Positions 44,319 through 52,253 of a DNA stretch of 52,695 nt are shown one piece after another. The notes below the pieces were generated by a model. It did not search any database, was not told the DNA's origin, and saw nothing but the letters and a program-made list of their open reading frames with translations. A program made the translations under genes and the position numbers. The stretch's first letter is position 1. Each line of letters starts with the position of its first letter. Source of the stretch: an uncultured Actinomycetes bacterium (GTDB taxonomy: Bacteria > Actinomycetota > Actinomycetes > Nanopelagicales > Nanopelagicaceae); contig CAIMOX010000029.1 of NCBI GenBank assembly GCA_903843225.1, positions 1 through 52,695 on the forward strand. Reading direction: 5' to 3'.

Positions 44319-45494
44319 ATGAGCGATGAAGTAGTAACCCCGCCTAGTAATAGCCCAGCAAGCACACCGACTACTCCGCCATCTGCCACACCCTGGTGGC
44401 TTTCGGCGAATGATCTTCAACCTCCAGTTCAGAACAACCGTGCTTCAGGAATCACTATCCGGCTTGCATTGGTGATGACTCTCCTTGCAGGAGGGGTAGG
44501 CGCAATCGTTGATCGCACACTCTCGATGCATAACTCCAATCTGGTTTCAACTCGTTCTACCGTCCAGCGCGCTCCTGATTCAATCGCGGGTATAGCTGCA
44601 CGAGTCTCACCATCTGTTGTCTCTATCGATGCACAGACTTCCAGCGGTGGAGATACCGGATCAGGCTTCTTCATCCAGAGTGATGGAACGATCCTCACAA
44701 ATAATCACGTCGTTGAAGGAGCATTGACAAGTGGTGGCTCAATTACTGTAAATCTTACAAACGGGAAGAGTTACCCAGCGACGGTGATTGGTCGAGATGG
44801 CTCATACGATCTAGCAGTCATAAAAATTGATGTCACCGATGCGCCGGCACTACAGCTTGGCGACTCCGACAAAATTCAAGTTGGCGATCCAGTGATTGCG
44901 ATCGGTTCACCACTTGGACTTGCAGGAACTGTCACATCTGGAATCATCTCTGCAAAAAATCGCGCTGTTACATCAGGCGGTGGAAATGGCGAGAGTTCAT
45001 TTATCAATGCGCTTCAAACCGATGCTGCCATCAATCCAGGCAACTCTGGTGGACCGCTCGTCGATAACAATGGTGCAGTAATTGGTGTGAACTCAGCGAT
45101 CGCTTCACTTGGATCGAGTTTTAGTAGTCAATCAGGATCGATCGGACTTGGTTTTGCAATACCTATCAACCAGGCAAAGAAGACCGCAGAGCAACTCATC
45201 AAAACAGGGAAGGCAACATATCCGTTGATGGGAATCTCAGTAGATTCAACATTTGCAGGTCCTGGAGCTCGTATCGCTAACACCCCAAATGCGATCTTGC
45301 CGGGTGGACCGGCCGCACGGGCTGGTCTACGAGTTGGTGACATCATCACTGAAATTGATGGAATCTCGATCGGTAATGCCGATGAATTAATCGTTGCGAT
45401 CCGTTCTCACAATATTGGTGACCGTGTGACGATCCACTATCTGCGCGGGGCTACGACAAAAACCGCAGTGGTTACTCTCGTAGCCAAGAAGTGA
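44319..45494 (+). CDS. htrA: HtrA/DegP-like membrane serine protease
   Basis: 391 residues. A Ser/Pro/Thr-rich cytoplasmic N-terminus is followed by one membrane helix (ALVMTLLAGGVGAIVD), a trypsin-like domain with the triad His in TNNHVVEG, Asp in SYDLAVIKID and Ser in NPGNSGGPL, and a C-terminal PDZ domain (AARAGLRVGDIITEIDGI). It degrades misfolded envelope proteins. The ATG at 44319 is used because a -10 box lies 7 bases upstream and would exclude a longer start at 44298. Followed by tatB, as in mycobacteria. Confidence 0.93.
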   Translation: MSDEVVTPPSNSPASTPTTPPSATPWWLSANDLQPPVQNNRASGITIRLALVMTLLAGGVGAIVDRTLSMHNSNLVSTRSTVQRAPDSIAGIAARVSPSVVSIDAQTSSGGDTGSGFFIQSDGTILTNNHVVEGALTSGGSITVNLTNGKSYPATVIGRDGSYDLAVIKIDVTDAPALQLGDSDKIQVGDPVIAIGSPLGLAGTVTSGIISAKNRAVTSGGGNGESSFINALQTDAAINPGNSGGPLVDNNGAVIGVNSAIASLGSSFSSQSGSIGLGFAIPINQAKKTAEQLIKTGKATYPLMGISVDSTFAGPGARIANTPNAILPGGPAARAGLRVGDIITEIDGISIGNADELIVAIRSHNIGDRVTIHYLRGATTKTAVVTLVAKK

Positions 45495-45523
45495 AGCATT
45501 AATCGATATTTCACAGAAAGCGA

Positions 45524-45529
45524 TAGGCT
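45524..45529 (+). promoter_or_regulatory. Predicted -10 box of tatB
   Basis: TAGGCT, 6 bases, then ATG at 45536: leaderless geometry. Confidence 0.6.
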
Positions 45530-45535
45530 AGCGGT

Positions 45536-45847
45536 ATGTTCAATATTGGCGCGGGGGAATGGCTGCTCTTAGCTGTACTTGGCGTTATCTTGGTTGGACC
45601 GGACCGTCTTCCGCACGTAGCTGCAGATGCCGCTCGCTTAGTTCGCCGCTTTAAAGAGTTAACTTCGAAGGCGACCGAAGAACTCCGTGAGAATCTCGGA
45701 CCTGGATTTGAGAATCTTGAAGTCTCAGACCTAAATCCAAAGAAATTTATTACCAAGACCCTGAACGAGGCTGGCGAATCTGCACTCCCAATCGCTGAGA
45801 TCCGAGAAATTTCGAAGAATGCCAGGATTGATCCAGATCTTTTATGA
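45536..45847 (+). CDS. tatB: Twin-arginine translocase subunit TatB
   Basis: 103 residues. One N-terminal membrane helix (EWLLLAVLGVILVG), the hinge GPDRLP and an amphipathic helix (ADAARLVRRFKELTSKATEEL) are typical of TatA/TatB; the acidic Glu near the start and the location after htrA favour TatB. It receives folded Tat substrates together with TatC, which is not in the window. The stop overlaps mrp (ATGA). Confidence 0.9.
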   Translation: MFNIGAGEWLLLAVLGVILVGPDRLPHVAADAARLVRRFKELTSKATEELRENLGPGFENLEVSDLNPKKFITKTLNEAGESALPIAEIREISKNARIDPDLL

Positions 45848-46980
45848 GTGATACATCAGCGAGCGCTGTTGAAGCAATTCGCGCAGCGCTTGCAACCGTC
45901 ATTGATCCTGAGCTTCACAAACCAATTACCGAGTTGGGAATGGTTGACTCGGTAGACCTTCTCAATGGCGTGGCGAAGTTAACTATCCTATTGACCATTC
46001 CGGGCTGTCCGATGCGCGAGCGGCTTGATCGCGATATCCGATCGGCGACACTGAGCATTGATGGTGTAAAAACAGTAGATCTCACCTTTGGCTCTATGAA
46101 TGAAGAACAGCGCGCAAATGTAAAGAGCATTATGCGCGGTGGCCGCGAGAAGACAATTCAATTCGCTCTCCCTAATTCGCTTACGCGCGTGATTGGTGTC
46201 GCATCCGGAAAAGGTGGCGTCGGTAAATCTTCAGTGACCGTGAACCTCGCGGTCGCGGCAGCGCGTGCTGGCCTTAAAGTTGGGATCCTTGATGCCGATG
46301 TCTATGGTCACTCGGTTCCACGATTAATGGGTGTTCTTGGTCAGAGACCAACGTCGATCGATCAATTCTTTATTCCCGTTGAAAAGTACGGAGTTAAAGT
46401 TGTCTCGATGGAGATGTTCAAGCCTGAACGGTCTGACCCCATCGCCTATCGCGGTCCTTTACTTCATCGCGTGCTCGAACAATTGTTAAGTGATGCATAT
46501 TGGGGCGACCTCGATCTTTTACTTCTCGATTTGCCACCAGGAACTGGCGATATCGCGATCTCACTCGGTCAACTCCTGCCAGCATCAGAGATCCTCGTAG
46601 TAACGACTCCACAAGTTGCGGCTGCCGAAGTAGCCGAACGTGCCGGTCGAATTGCCCATCAACTCAAGCAGCAGATTTTGGGTGTCGTTGAAAATATGAG
46701 CGATGTGCCCTGCCCTCATTGCGGCGAGCCGATGTCAATCTTTGGTTCGGGTGGCGGCGAAGAGACTGCAACAAGACTCTCCAATCTCGTCGGCGGAGAG
46801 GTAAAGCTCTTAGCTCAGATCCCATTTGATAGCGCCTTGCGAGAAGGTGGCGATAATGGCCACCCAATTACGCTTGCCAATCCCGAAGCCCTGGCGAGTA
46901 GAGCCTTTGATGAACTTTTGACTAAGTTAATTACTCGGCCGAGGTCGCTCGTGGGAGTGCCGCTAACTCTTCATACGTAA
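45844..46980 (+). CDS. mrp: Mrp/ApbC iron-sulfur cluster carrier ATPase
   Basis: 378 residues. An N-terminal MIP18/DUF59 domain (about 1-100, IDPELHKPITELGMVDSV) is followed by a deviant Walker A ATPase (ASGKGGVGKSSVTVNLA) with the CxxC pair in VPCPHCGEPM that can bind a 4Fe-4S cluster between dimer subunits. It delivers clusters to apo-proteins. Translationally coupled to tatB. Actinobacterial order tatB-mrp-mgtE is conserved in mycobacteria as I recall. Confidence 0.93.
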   Translation: MSDTSASAVEAIRAALATVIDPELHKPITELGMVDSVDLLNGVAKLTILLTIPGCPMRERLDRDIRSATLSIDGVKTVDLTFGSMNEEQRANVKSIMRGGREKTIQFALPNSLTRVIGVASGKGGVGKSSVTVNLAVAAARAGLKVGILDADVYGHSVPRLMGVLGQRPTSIDQFFIPVEKYGVKVVSMEMFKPERSDPIAYRGPLLHRVLEQLLSDAYWGDLDLLLLDLPPGTGDIAISLGQLLPASEILVVTTPQVAAAEVAERAGRIAHQLKQQILGVVENMSDVPCPHCGEPMSIFGSGGGEETATRLSNLVGGEVKLLAQIPFDSALREGGDNGHPITLANPEALASRAFDELLTKLITRPRSLVGVPLTLHT

Positions 46981-46985
46981 TCATC

Positions 46986-46991
46986 TAAGAT
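46986..46991 (+). promoter_or_regulatory. Predicted -10 box of the MgtE-like sensor gene
   Basis: TAAGAT, 6 bases, then ATG at 46998: leaderless geometry. Confidence 0.6.
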
Positions 46992-46997
46992 TGGGCT

Positions 46998-48308
46998 ATG
47001 AAAACGCCACCAGTGAGCAGCATCAACACCGTGGCGAAGAAGATCGTTGGCCGCTCAGATAATGCCCTCGCCAAAAAGTCGATCCGTGACTCTCTTGTCT
47101 CGGTTGCTGGACTTATTGGTCGCCCGGTACGCGATGAGAATGGTCGTGATATTGGTCAGCTGGTAGACATTGTTGTTCGAAATGATGAGGCAACCTACCC
47201 ACCAGTGTCTGGCTTGATCGTCAAAGTCGGGCAGCGCAAGTCGTATATTAACGGTGCAAAGATCTCTCAGATAAGCCAGCAAGAGATCCGCATCTCATCA
47301 CTCAAAATAAATTTAGAAGATTTCAAACGCCGTGATGGCGAATCTCTCCTCGACGCTGATGTCTTAGATCATCAAATTGTCGATGTCGATGGCCTGCGAG
47401 TAGTTCGATCTTCGGATCTCTATCTCGCCCCATTCGATAAAGAAGTCCGACTCGTTGGTGTAGATATCTCCTTCAAATCTTTTGTGCGTAGATTGTTTCC
47501 AGGAAATTTAAGTCGTGTGCCAACTCCTGAGCATGTAGTGGATTGGGCCACAATCGCTTCACTCACAAGTGACAGTGGCGTTGTTCAGACCGCCGGACAT
47601 CGTTCGAAACTCTCACAACTTCGCCCAGCTGACCTGGCAGATTTGCTTGAAGACTTAGCCGGACGTGAACAAGGTGCATTTGTCGCGCTTTTGGATCCCA
47701 AGCTTGCGGCAGATGCGCTTGAAGAGATGGAAGAGGATGAGCTACAAGGCCTCTTGCGTGGACTTAGCAATGATCGCGCCGCCGAACTCCTGGAGTTGAT
47801 GGAACCGGATGAGTCAGCCGAAGTAATGCGTGACCTTGATGAAGAGCACCGTGATGCAATCTTTGCGCAAATGGAGAAGGGCACCGCCCGCGAACTTCGC
47901 GAACTCATCTCCTTTGATGAGCGCGTTGCTGGCGGAATGATGACAACGCACATGCTCGTCATTAAGCAGACTGATACGGTCGGGACTGCTCTTAAGCTCC
48001 TTATTGAGCATAAAGAACGTGATGTGGTTGATGGCGTCCTTGTTGTCGATAATCGTGGCCGCTTAGTGGACCATATTCAAACGATCGAGCTCGTAGCAGC
48101 AAAATCGAGCGCACTGATTGAGACACTTATCGCTGCACCATTCCCTACGACAGTGAAGATTGATACGCCATTAGATGAAGTCATTGAAGAGTTCTCGAAC
48201 AACCGCGGTTCTTCGATTGTCGTGGTTGATGTGAAGAACAAGCCGATCGGTCGAATCCTCGCGGATGACCTCGTTGACGCCCTTACAAGTGATGAGGGTC
48301 GGGCATGA
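46998..48308 (+). CDS. MgtE-like cytosolic Mg2+ sensor (PRC-barrel, MgtE_N, CBS), no membrane domain
   Basis: 436 residues. PRC-barrel-like N-terminus (VAGLIGRPVRDENGRDIGQL, about 34-150), MgtE N-domain helices (about 195-300, LRPADLADLLEDLAG and LLELMEPDESAEVMRDL) and a CBS pair (about 305-430, with ERVAGGMMTTHMLVI). The five-helix pore domain that follows in real MgtE channels is missing; the protein ends at SDEGRA. It is fully soluble and overlaps the next gene, an NRAMP-like permease, by ATGA. In MgtE the N and CBS domains bind Mg2+ and gate the pore, so this is a candidate gating subunit for that permease (inference). Confidence 0.85.
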   Translation: MKTPPVSSINTVAKKIVGRSDNALAKKSIRDSLVSVAGLIGRPVRDENGRDIGQLVDIVVRNDEATYPPVSGLIVKVGQRKSYINGAKISQISQQEIRISSLKINLEDFKRRDGESLLDADVLDHQIVDVDGLRVVRSSDLYLAPFDKEVRLVGVDISFKSFVRRLFPGNLSRVPTPEHVVDWATIASLTSDSGVVQTAGHRSKLSQLRPADLADLLEDLAGREQGAFVALLDPKLAADALEEMEEDELQGLLRGLSNDRAAELLELMEPDESAEVMRDLDEEHRDAIFAQMEKGTARELRELISFDERVAGGMMTTHMLVIKQTDTVGTALKLLIEHKERDVVDGVLVVDNRGRLVDHIQTIELVAAKSSALIETLIAAPFPTTVKIDTPLDEVIEEFSNNRGSSIVVVDVKNKPIGRILADDLVDALTSDEGRA

Positions 48309-49570
48309 GTGTGACAAAGAGTTCGACAGTCAAAAAGGGAATTTCTCCCAAGAAGGTTCGCCTTGCCGCCTTTCTTGGCGTGATGGGCCCCGGCGTCCTT
48401 GCCGGTTTATCTGATGATGATCCCGCTGGCATTACGACGTACTCCCAACTCGGTGCACACTATGGCTACCGGTTAATGTGGGTCCTTTTAATTTCAACGA
48501 TCGCACTCGTTATCTTTCAAGATTTAGGTGCACGAATTGGAGTTGTCACTCGGCAAGGTCTACTTGGATTAGTTCGCCAGAAATATGGCGCGCGTTCTGG
48601 AATTTTGAGCGCCTCAGCACTTGTTGTGGCAAATGTCGGCACCATGACCGCAGAATTTGCTGGCATCGCGGCCGCTGGTCAACTCTTTGGACTCTCGCGT
48701 TACATAAGTGTTCCGATCGCCGCGATTGTGGTTTCAGCGCTGGTATTGAGAGGGTCGTTTGCGCGAGTTGAAAAGGTCTTCTTTGCCCTCTGTGCAGTAT
48801 TTCTTGCGTATGTGATCGCAGGTTTCATGTCACATCCACAGTGGGGCGCTGCCTTTAAAGGCCTAGTTTTGCCGACAATGCCCATCAATCACGATGCTAT
48901 TTATCTTGCGACTGCGACCCTTGGTACAACGCTTGCACCATGGGGATTAGCCTTCATCCAGTCCTATGCAGTTGATAAGCGACTTTCCAAGGATGATTTA
49001 AAGCTTCTCCGAGTAGATGTCTGGACAGGCTCGTTGCTCACAGGAGTCATCGGATTCTTCGTGATCGTAACTTGCGCAGCAACTCTCAACGCCCATGGAA
49101 TCACAAATATCACTGATGCTTCACAGGCGGCTGCTGCTCTTGCGCCACTTGCTGGCACGCTCGCAAAAGATCTCTTTGCGATCGGGTTGATTGGCGCAGC
49201 GCTCTTGGCTGCCTCGATCTTGCCGCTATCAACGGCTTACTCGATAAGCGATCTCACTGGTCGCCCTGCAGCCCTCGATGATTCATATAGCGAAGCTCCA
49301 CTCTTCTATTCGACCTTTGCAGCGATCACCGTAGTAGCGGCAGCCCTCATTTTGATTCCAGGTGCACCGCTCATCACCATCTTGATTGTTTCGCAGATTA
49401 TCAATGCAGTGCTACTGCTCCCACTTTTGCTTTATATGTTTGGAATCTCTCGTGATAAGCGCTTGATGGGTGAGTTCGCTGCTACCAAGACTATGAGCGG
49501 GGTCTACTCACTCATTATTGCTATCGTTGCGGTATGTGTTGCAGCGATGATCTGGTTCACCTTCTTCTAA
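48305..49570 (+). CDS. NRAMP-family divalent metal transporter, probably Mg2+ type
   Basis: 421 residues, about 11 membrane helices with the LeuT-type fold. Helix 1 reads GLSDDDPAGITTYSQ in place of the classical DPGN site, and helix 6 reads TTLAPWGLAFIQSY, so the metal-selecting Met of transition-metal NRAMPs (in the A-x-x-M-P-H motif) is replaced. This fits NRAMP-related Mg2+ transporters better than Mn2+/Fe2+ MntH. Coupled by ATGA to the MgtE-like sensor. Metal specificity is inferred, not shown. Confidence 0.83.
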   Translation: MSVTKSSTVKKGISPKKVRLAAFLGVMGPGVLAGLSDDDPAGITTYSQLGAHYGYRLMWVLLISTIALVIFQDLGARIGVVTRQGLLGLVRQKYGARSGILSASALVVANVGTMTAEFAGIAAAGQLFGLSRYISVPIAAIVVSALVLRGSFARVEKVFFALCAVFLAYVIAGFMSHPQWGAAFKGLVLPTMPINHDAIYLATATLGTTLAPWGLAFIQSYAVDKRLSKDDLKLLRVDVWTGSLLTGVIGFFVIVTCAATLNAHGITNITDASQAAAALAPLAGTLAKDLFAIGLIGAALLAASILPLSTAYSISDLTGRPAALDDSYSEAPLFYSTFAAITVVAAALILIPGAPLITILIVSQIINAVLLLPLLLYMFGISRDKRLMGEFAATKTMSGVYSLIIAIVAVCVAAMIWFTFF

Positions 49571-49589
49571 GCGAAGACCTTATTCGCTG

Positions 49590-50480
49590 ATGAGCAAAGT
49601 AGAAGATCACACGGCGCTGCCGGCCGGACGAGATATTCCTATCCTCTTACTTGGAATTTTAGGAATCGGTACATCGGGGCCACTGATCGCAAAGAGCACC
49701 ATGCCGGTCCCGACGCTCGTCTTCTGGCGGAACTTAGCTGGATCAATCATCATGACGCCTTTTGCCTTAAGAAAAAGGGAATGGAAGAGTCCGGCGCAGC
49801 GGCGAGCGCTCAAAGTTGCAGCGATCTCTGGTGTCTTTCTTGCACTGCACTTCATCGGATTCTTCCTGGCAATGCGATTTACCAGCGTTGCTGCGGGTAC
49901 CGCGCTGACAGCACTCCAACCAATATTTAGCGCTATTTATATTCGAGCCAAAGGTGGGCATATCGCACGGCTCTCACTCTTTGGAATGTTTGTCGCTTTT
50001 GCATCAGTCTTTATTATCACCGGTGTCGATCTGCGCTTATCGCTGCGGGCCTTTGAAGGAGATATTTTTGCAATCGTCTGCGCCGCTCTAGCGGCTATTT
50101 ATGTGCTCATTGGATCAAAAGTTCAGGAAGAAATTTCAACTTCAACGTATACAAGTATCTGTTACGGAGCTTGTGCAATAACTGTTCTGCCGATCATCTT
50201 CCTCTCTGGATCAACTTTGATCGCCTTTCCTAAAGTTCAGTGGCTATGGCTTGCACTCTTAGTCCTAGGTGCACAACTACTCGGTCATACGATGTTTAAT
50301 CTCTCACTCAAACGCCTCTCACCTGTTGTAGTGTCACTTATCGTCTTCTTCGAAGTGCCAGTCGCTGCAGTCTTTGCCTACTTCTGGTTACATCAAAAAC
50401 CGAGTGCTGGAATCATCCCTGGCGTACTTGGAATTCTTCTCGGATGCTCCATCTTCGTTCTAGGTCGTAATCGCACATGA
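49590..50480 (+). CDS. EamA/DMT-family permease
   Basis: 296 residues, about ten membrane helices in two EamA repeats (first around LKVAAISGVFLALHFIGFFL, second around LVVLGAQLLGHTMFNLSL-like residues and VVSLIVFFEVPVAAVFAYF). Drug/metabolite exporters of this family move amino acids, nucleosides or other metabolites; the substrate is not readable. It starts 19 bases after the NRAMP gene, without a clear Shine-Dalgarno, and overlaps the next gene by ATGA. Confidence 0.85.
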   Translation: MSKVEDHTALPAGRDIPILLLGILGIGTSGPLIAKSTMPVPTLVFWRNLAGSIIMTPFALRKREWKSPAQRRALKVAAISGVFLALHFIGFFLAMRFTSVAAGTALTALQPIFSAIYIRAKGGHIARLSLFGMFVAFASVFIITGVDLRLSLRAFEGDIFAIVCAALAAIYVLIGSKVQEEISTSTYTSICYGACAITVLPIIFLSGSTLIAFPKVQWLWLALLVLGAQLLGHTMFNLSLKRLSPVVVSLIVFFEVPVAAVFAYFWLHQKPSAGIIPGVLGILLGCSIFVLGRNRT

Positions 50481-51325
50481 GAATTGATTTACATACCCAC
50501 ACGAACTTCAGTGATGGAACCGATCGACCTTCGGAGTTAATTAATAAGGCGCTCTCACAAGGGATCACGACTCTTGCGTTGACAGACCATGACACTATTG
50601 GTGGTTGGGATGAAGCGAGAGAGTGGCTACGTCCAGGCCTAGATCTAGTACTTGGCGCTGAAATTTCCTGTCAGACTCAAGATGGAATCAGCGTTCATAT
50701 GCTTGGCCTGCTCTTCGATCCAAGCTACCTACCTCTTCAAGAGGTACTGGCGCAGACTCGCGATAATCGCGTAGGACGAATGGCGAAGATCATCGCCCGT
50801 ATGAATGAAGCTGGGATCGAGATCTCGTTAGAAGAAGTCCACGCCCAGCTCAGCGATGGCGCGACACTTGGCCGCCCACATCTTGCAGATGCACTTGTAG
50901 CAAAGGGTTTGGCTAAGAGTCGAGATGAAGTCTTTGCAGATTGGCTAGCTAATAGCTCGCCCTTTTATATTCCACACTACTCACCCACGCCTGAAGAAGT
51001 AATCCAGCTGATCAAGAAGGCCGGGGGAGTTTCTATCATCGCCCATCCATTGGCGTCACTACGTGGTCGCGTTGTGGACCTCGAGAGTTTTGATTCGTAT
51101 ATCGCGGCCGGGCTCGATGGGATTGAAGTTAAACACCGCGACCAGACTCCAGAACAGCAGCAACTACTCTTCGATATCGCGGCAAAAGCCAATTTAGCGA
51201 GGACTGGGTCGAGCGACTATCACGGCACCGGAAAGATGAACGAGCTCGGTGAATTTACAACCGATCCAGACCAGTGGGAGAAGTTAGAAGCAAAGGCGAG
51301 TGATCGCAGAGTTATAAGGTTGTAA
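50477..51325 (+). CDS. PHP-domain phosphoesterase
   Basis: 282 residues. N-terminal PHP motifs MRIDLHTHTNFSDGT and LALTDHDTIGGW, then a histidine in IAHPLASLRGR and TGSSDYHGTGK near the end: the metal ligands of the PHP superfamily. Close to the 3',5'-nucleoside bisphosphate phosphatase / 5'-3' exoribonuclease (YciV/RNase AM) group, so it may hydrolyse pAp or short RNA (inference). Convergent with DUF3107, overlapping by 14 bases. Confidence 0.85.
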   Translation: MRIDLHTHTNFSDGTDRPSELINKALSQGITTLALTDHDTIGGWDEAREWLRPGLDLVLGAEISCQTQDGISVHMLGLLFDPSYLPLQEVLAQTRDNRVGRMAKIIARMNEAGIEISLEEVHAQLSDGATLGRPHLADALVAKGLAKSRDEVFADWLANSSPFYIPHYSPTPEEVIQLIKKAGGVSIIAHPLASLRGRVVDLESFDSYIAAGLDGIEVKHRDQTPEQQQLLFDIAAKANLARTGSSDYHGTGKMNELGEFTTDPDQWEKLEAKASDRRVIRL

Positions 51326-51557
51326 AGCCAACCTTACGGTCCGAGCCACTACCAACTTCAACAAAGGCAATCTTGTTATACGGAACAAGAATTTCGCGTC
51401 CCTTAACATCTTTGAGTGAGAGCGTCTTCGAAGCGTCGAGTGCAGCTTTGACCGCCGCAACAACGTTTTCTGGCGAGTCTTCAATCTCGTAGACGAGATC
51501 TACACCAGTGTCTGCGATTCCAATACGAAGGTCACACTTTTTGATCTCTTTAGCCAT
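51312..51557 (-). CDS. DUF3107 protein
   Basis: 81 residues, small actinobacterial family (TB9.4, Rv3208A in mycobacteria as I recall). The core CDLRIGIADTGVDLVYEIED and KGREILVPYNKIAFVEVGS matches the family pattern. Function unknown. Next to a TetR regulator as in mycobacteria. Minus-strand TAGGAT lies 6 bases before the ATG. Confidence 0.85.
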   Translation of the reverse strand: MAKEIKKCDLRIGIADTGVDLVYEIEDSPENVVAAVKAALDASKTLSLKDVKGREILVPYNKIAFVEVGSGSDRKVGFTTL

Positions 51558-51563
51558 GTCTCT

Positions 51564-51569
51564 ATCCTA
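51564..51569 (-). promoter_or_regulatory. Predicted -10 box of the DUF3107 gene
   Basis: Minus-strand TAGGAT, 6 bases, then ATG at 51557. Confidence 0.6.
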
Positions 51570-51600
51570 TCGAGTTAGATTAAAACTGCTTCAACAAAAA

Positions 51601-52209
51601 TTAGAGATTCTGCTTGGGGAAGCCACCGATACCGCGCCAGATCTGGCTGGCAACGAGTTTTACCGCGCTATCGCGATCAATCTTTCCGTCGCGCTCGAGC
51701 CAATGGCGAGCTGCTGATTGCACATTTCCGATGATTCCAACGGCGAGCATCATGGATGCCTCCTTGGGTAGACCAGTATCTATGGAGATGACGGCTGAAA
51801 AGGCTGCTGCACAGTCATATGTCATACGGGTGAGACGTTCACGGACAGATGGCTCAACTGCCATATCGCTCTCAAAGAGAAGGCGGAAGGCTTCACCCTC
51901 ACGATTAATGAAATCAAAGTAGGCCCCAACAGTCGCTTTGACGCGTTCTGAATTATCGGTTTGCGAGGCGATTGACCTTTGGATCTCAAAGACGAGGGAA
52001 TCGATGTGGAGATCGAGAACTGCTAGGTAGAGATCGAGTTTTGATGGAAAGTGCTGATAGAGAACTGGCTTACTTACATTTGCGCGGTCAGCGATCTCAT
52101 CCATCGCAGCAGAGTGATACCCAGCCTGCGTAAAGACTTCAAGTGCTGCAGCTAGGAGTTGAGCCCGTCGCTCATCTCGGGGGAGGCGTCCTTTGAGATC
52201 GGTAGTCAT
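51601..52209 (-). CDS. TetR-family transcription regulator
   Basis: 202 residues. N-terminal HTH (about 12-60, RRAQLLAAALEVFTQAGYHS and VSKPVLYQHFPSKLDLYLAV) with a helical ligand-binding C-terminus. The mycobacterial homologue is Rv3208, adjacent to DUF3107. It is divergent from the MshB gene with 44 bases between start codons and an inverted repeat covering both promoters, so it may regulate itself and mycothiol synthesis. Confidence 0.9.
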   Translation of the reverse strand: MTTDLKGRLPRDERRAQLLAAALEVFTQAGYHSAAMDEIADRANVSKPVLYQHFPSKLDLYLAVLDLHIDSLVFEIQRSIASQTDNSERVKATVGAYFDFINREGEAFRLLFESDMAVEPSVRERLTRMTYDCAAAFSAVISIDTGLPKEASMMLAVGIIGNVQSAARHWLERDGKIDRDSAVKLVASQIWRGIGGFPKQNL

Positions 52210-52215
52210 ATGAGA

Positions 52216-52247
52216 AGGATAACTAATAACCAGCTCCTTGTTATCCT
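52216..52247. promoter_or_regulatory. Divergent promoters and inverted repeat between tetR and mshB
   Basis: AGGATAAC (52216-52223) and GTTATCCT (52240-52247) are a perfect 8-base inverted repeat with a 16-base spacer. Each arm contains a TATCCT -10 box placed exactly 6 bases before a start codon (tetR ATG at 52209, mshB ATG at 52254). Possible TetR operator; alternatively just two identical -10 boxes. Confidence 0.55.
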
Positions 52248-52253
52248 GCTCTT

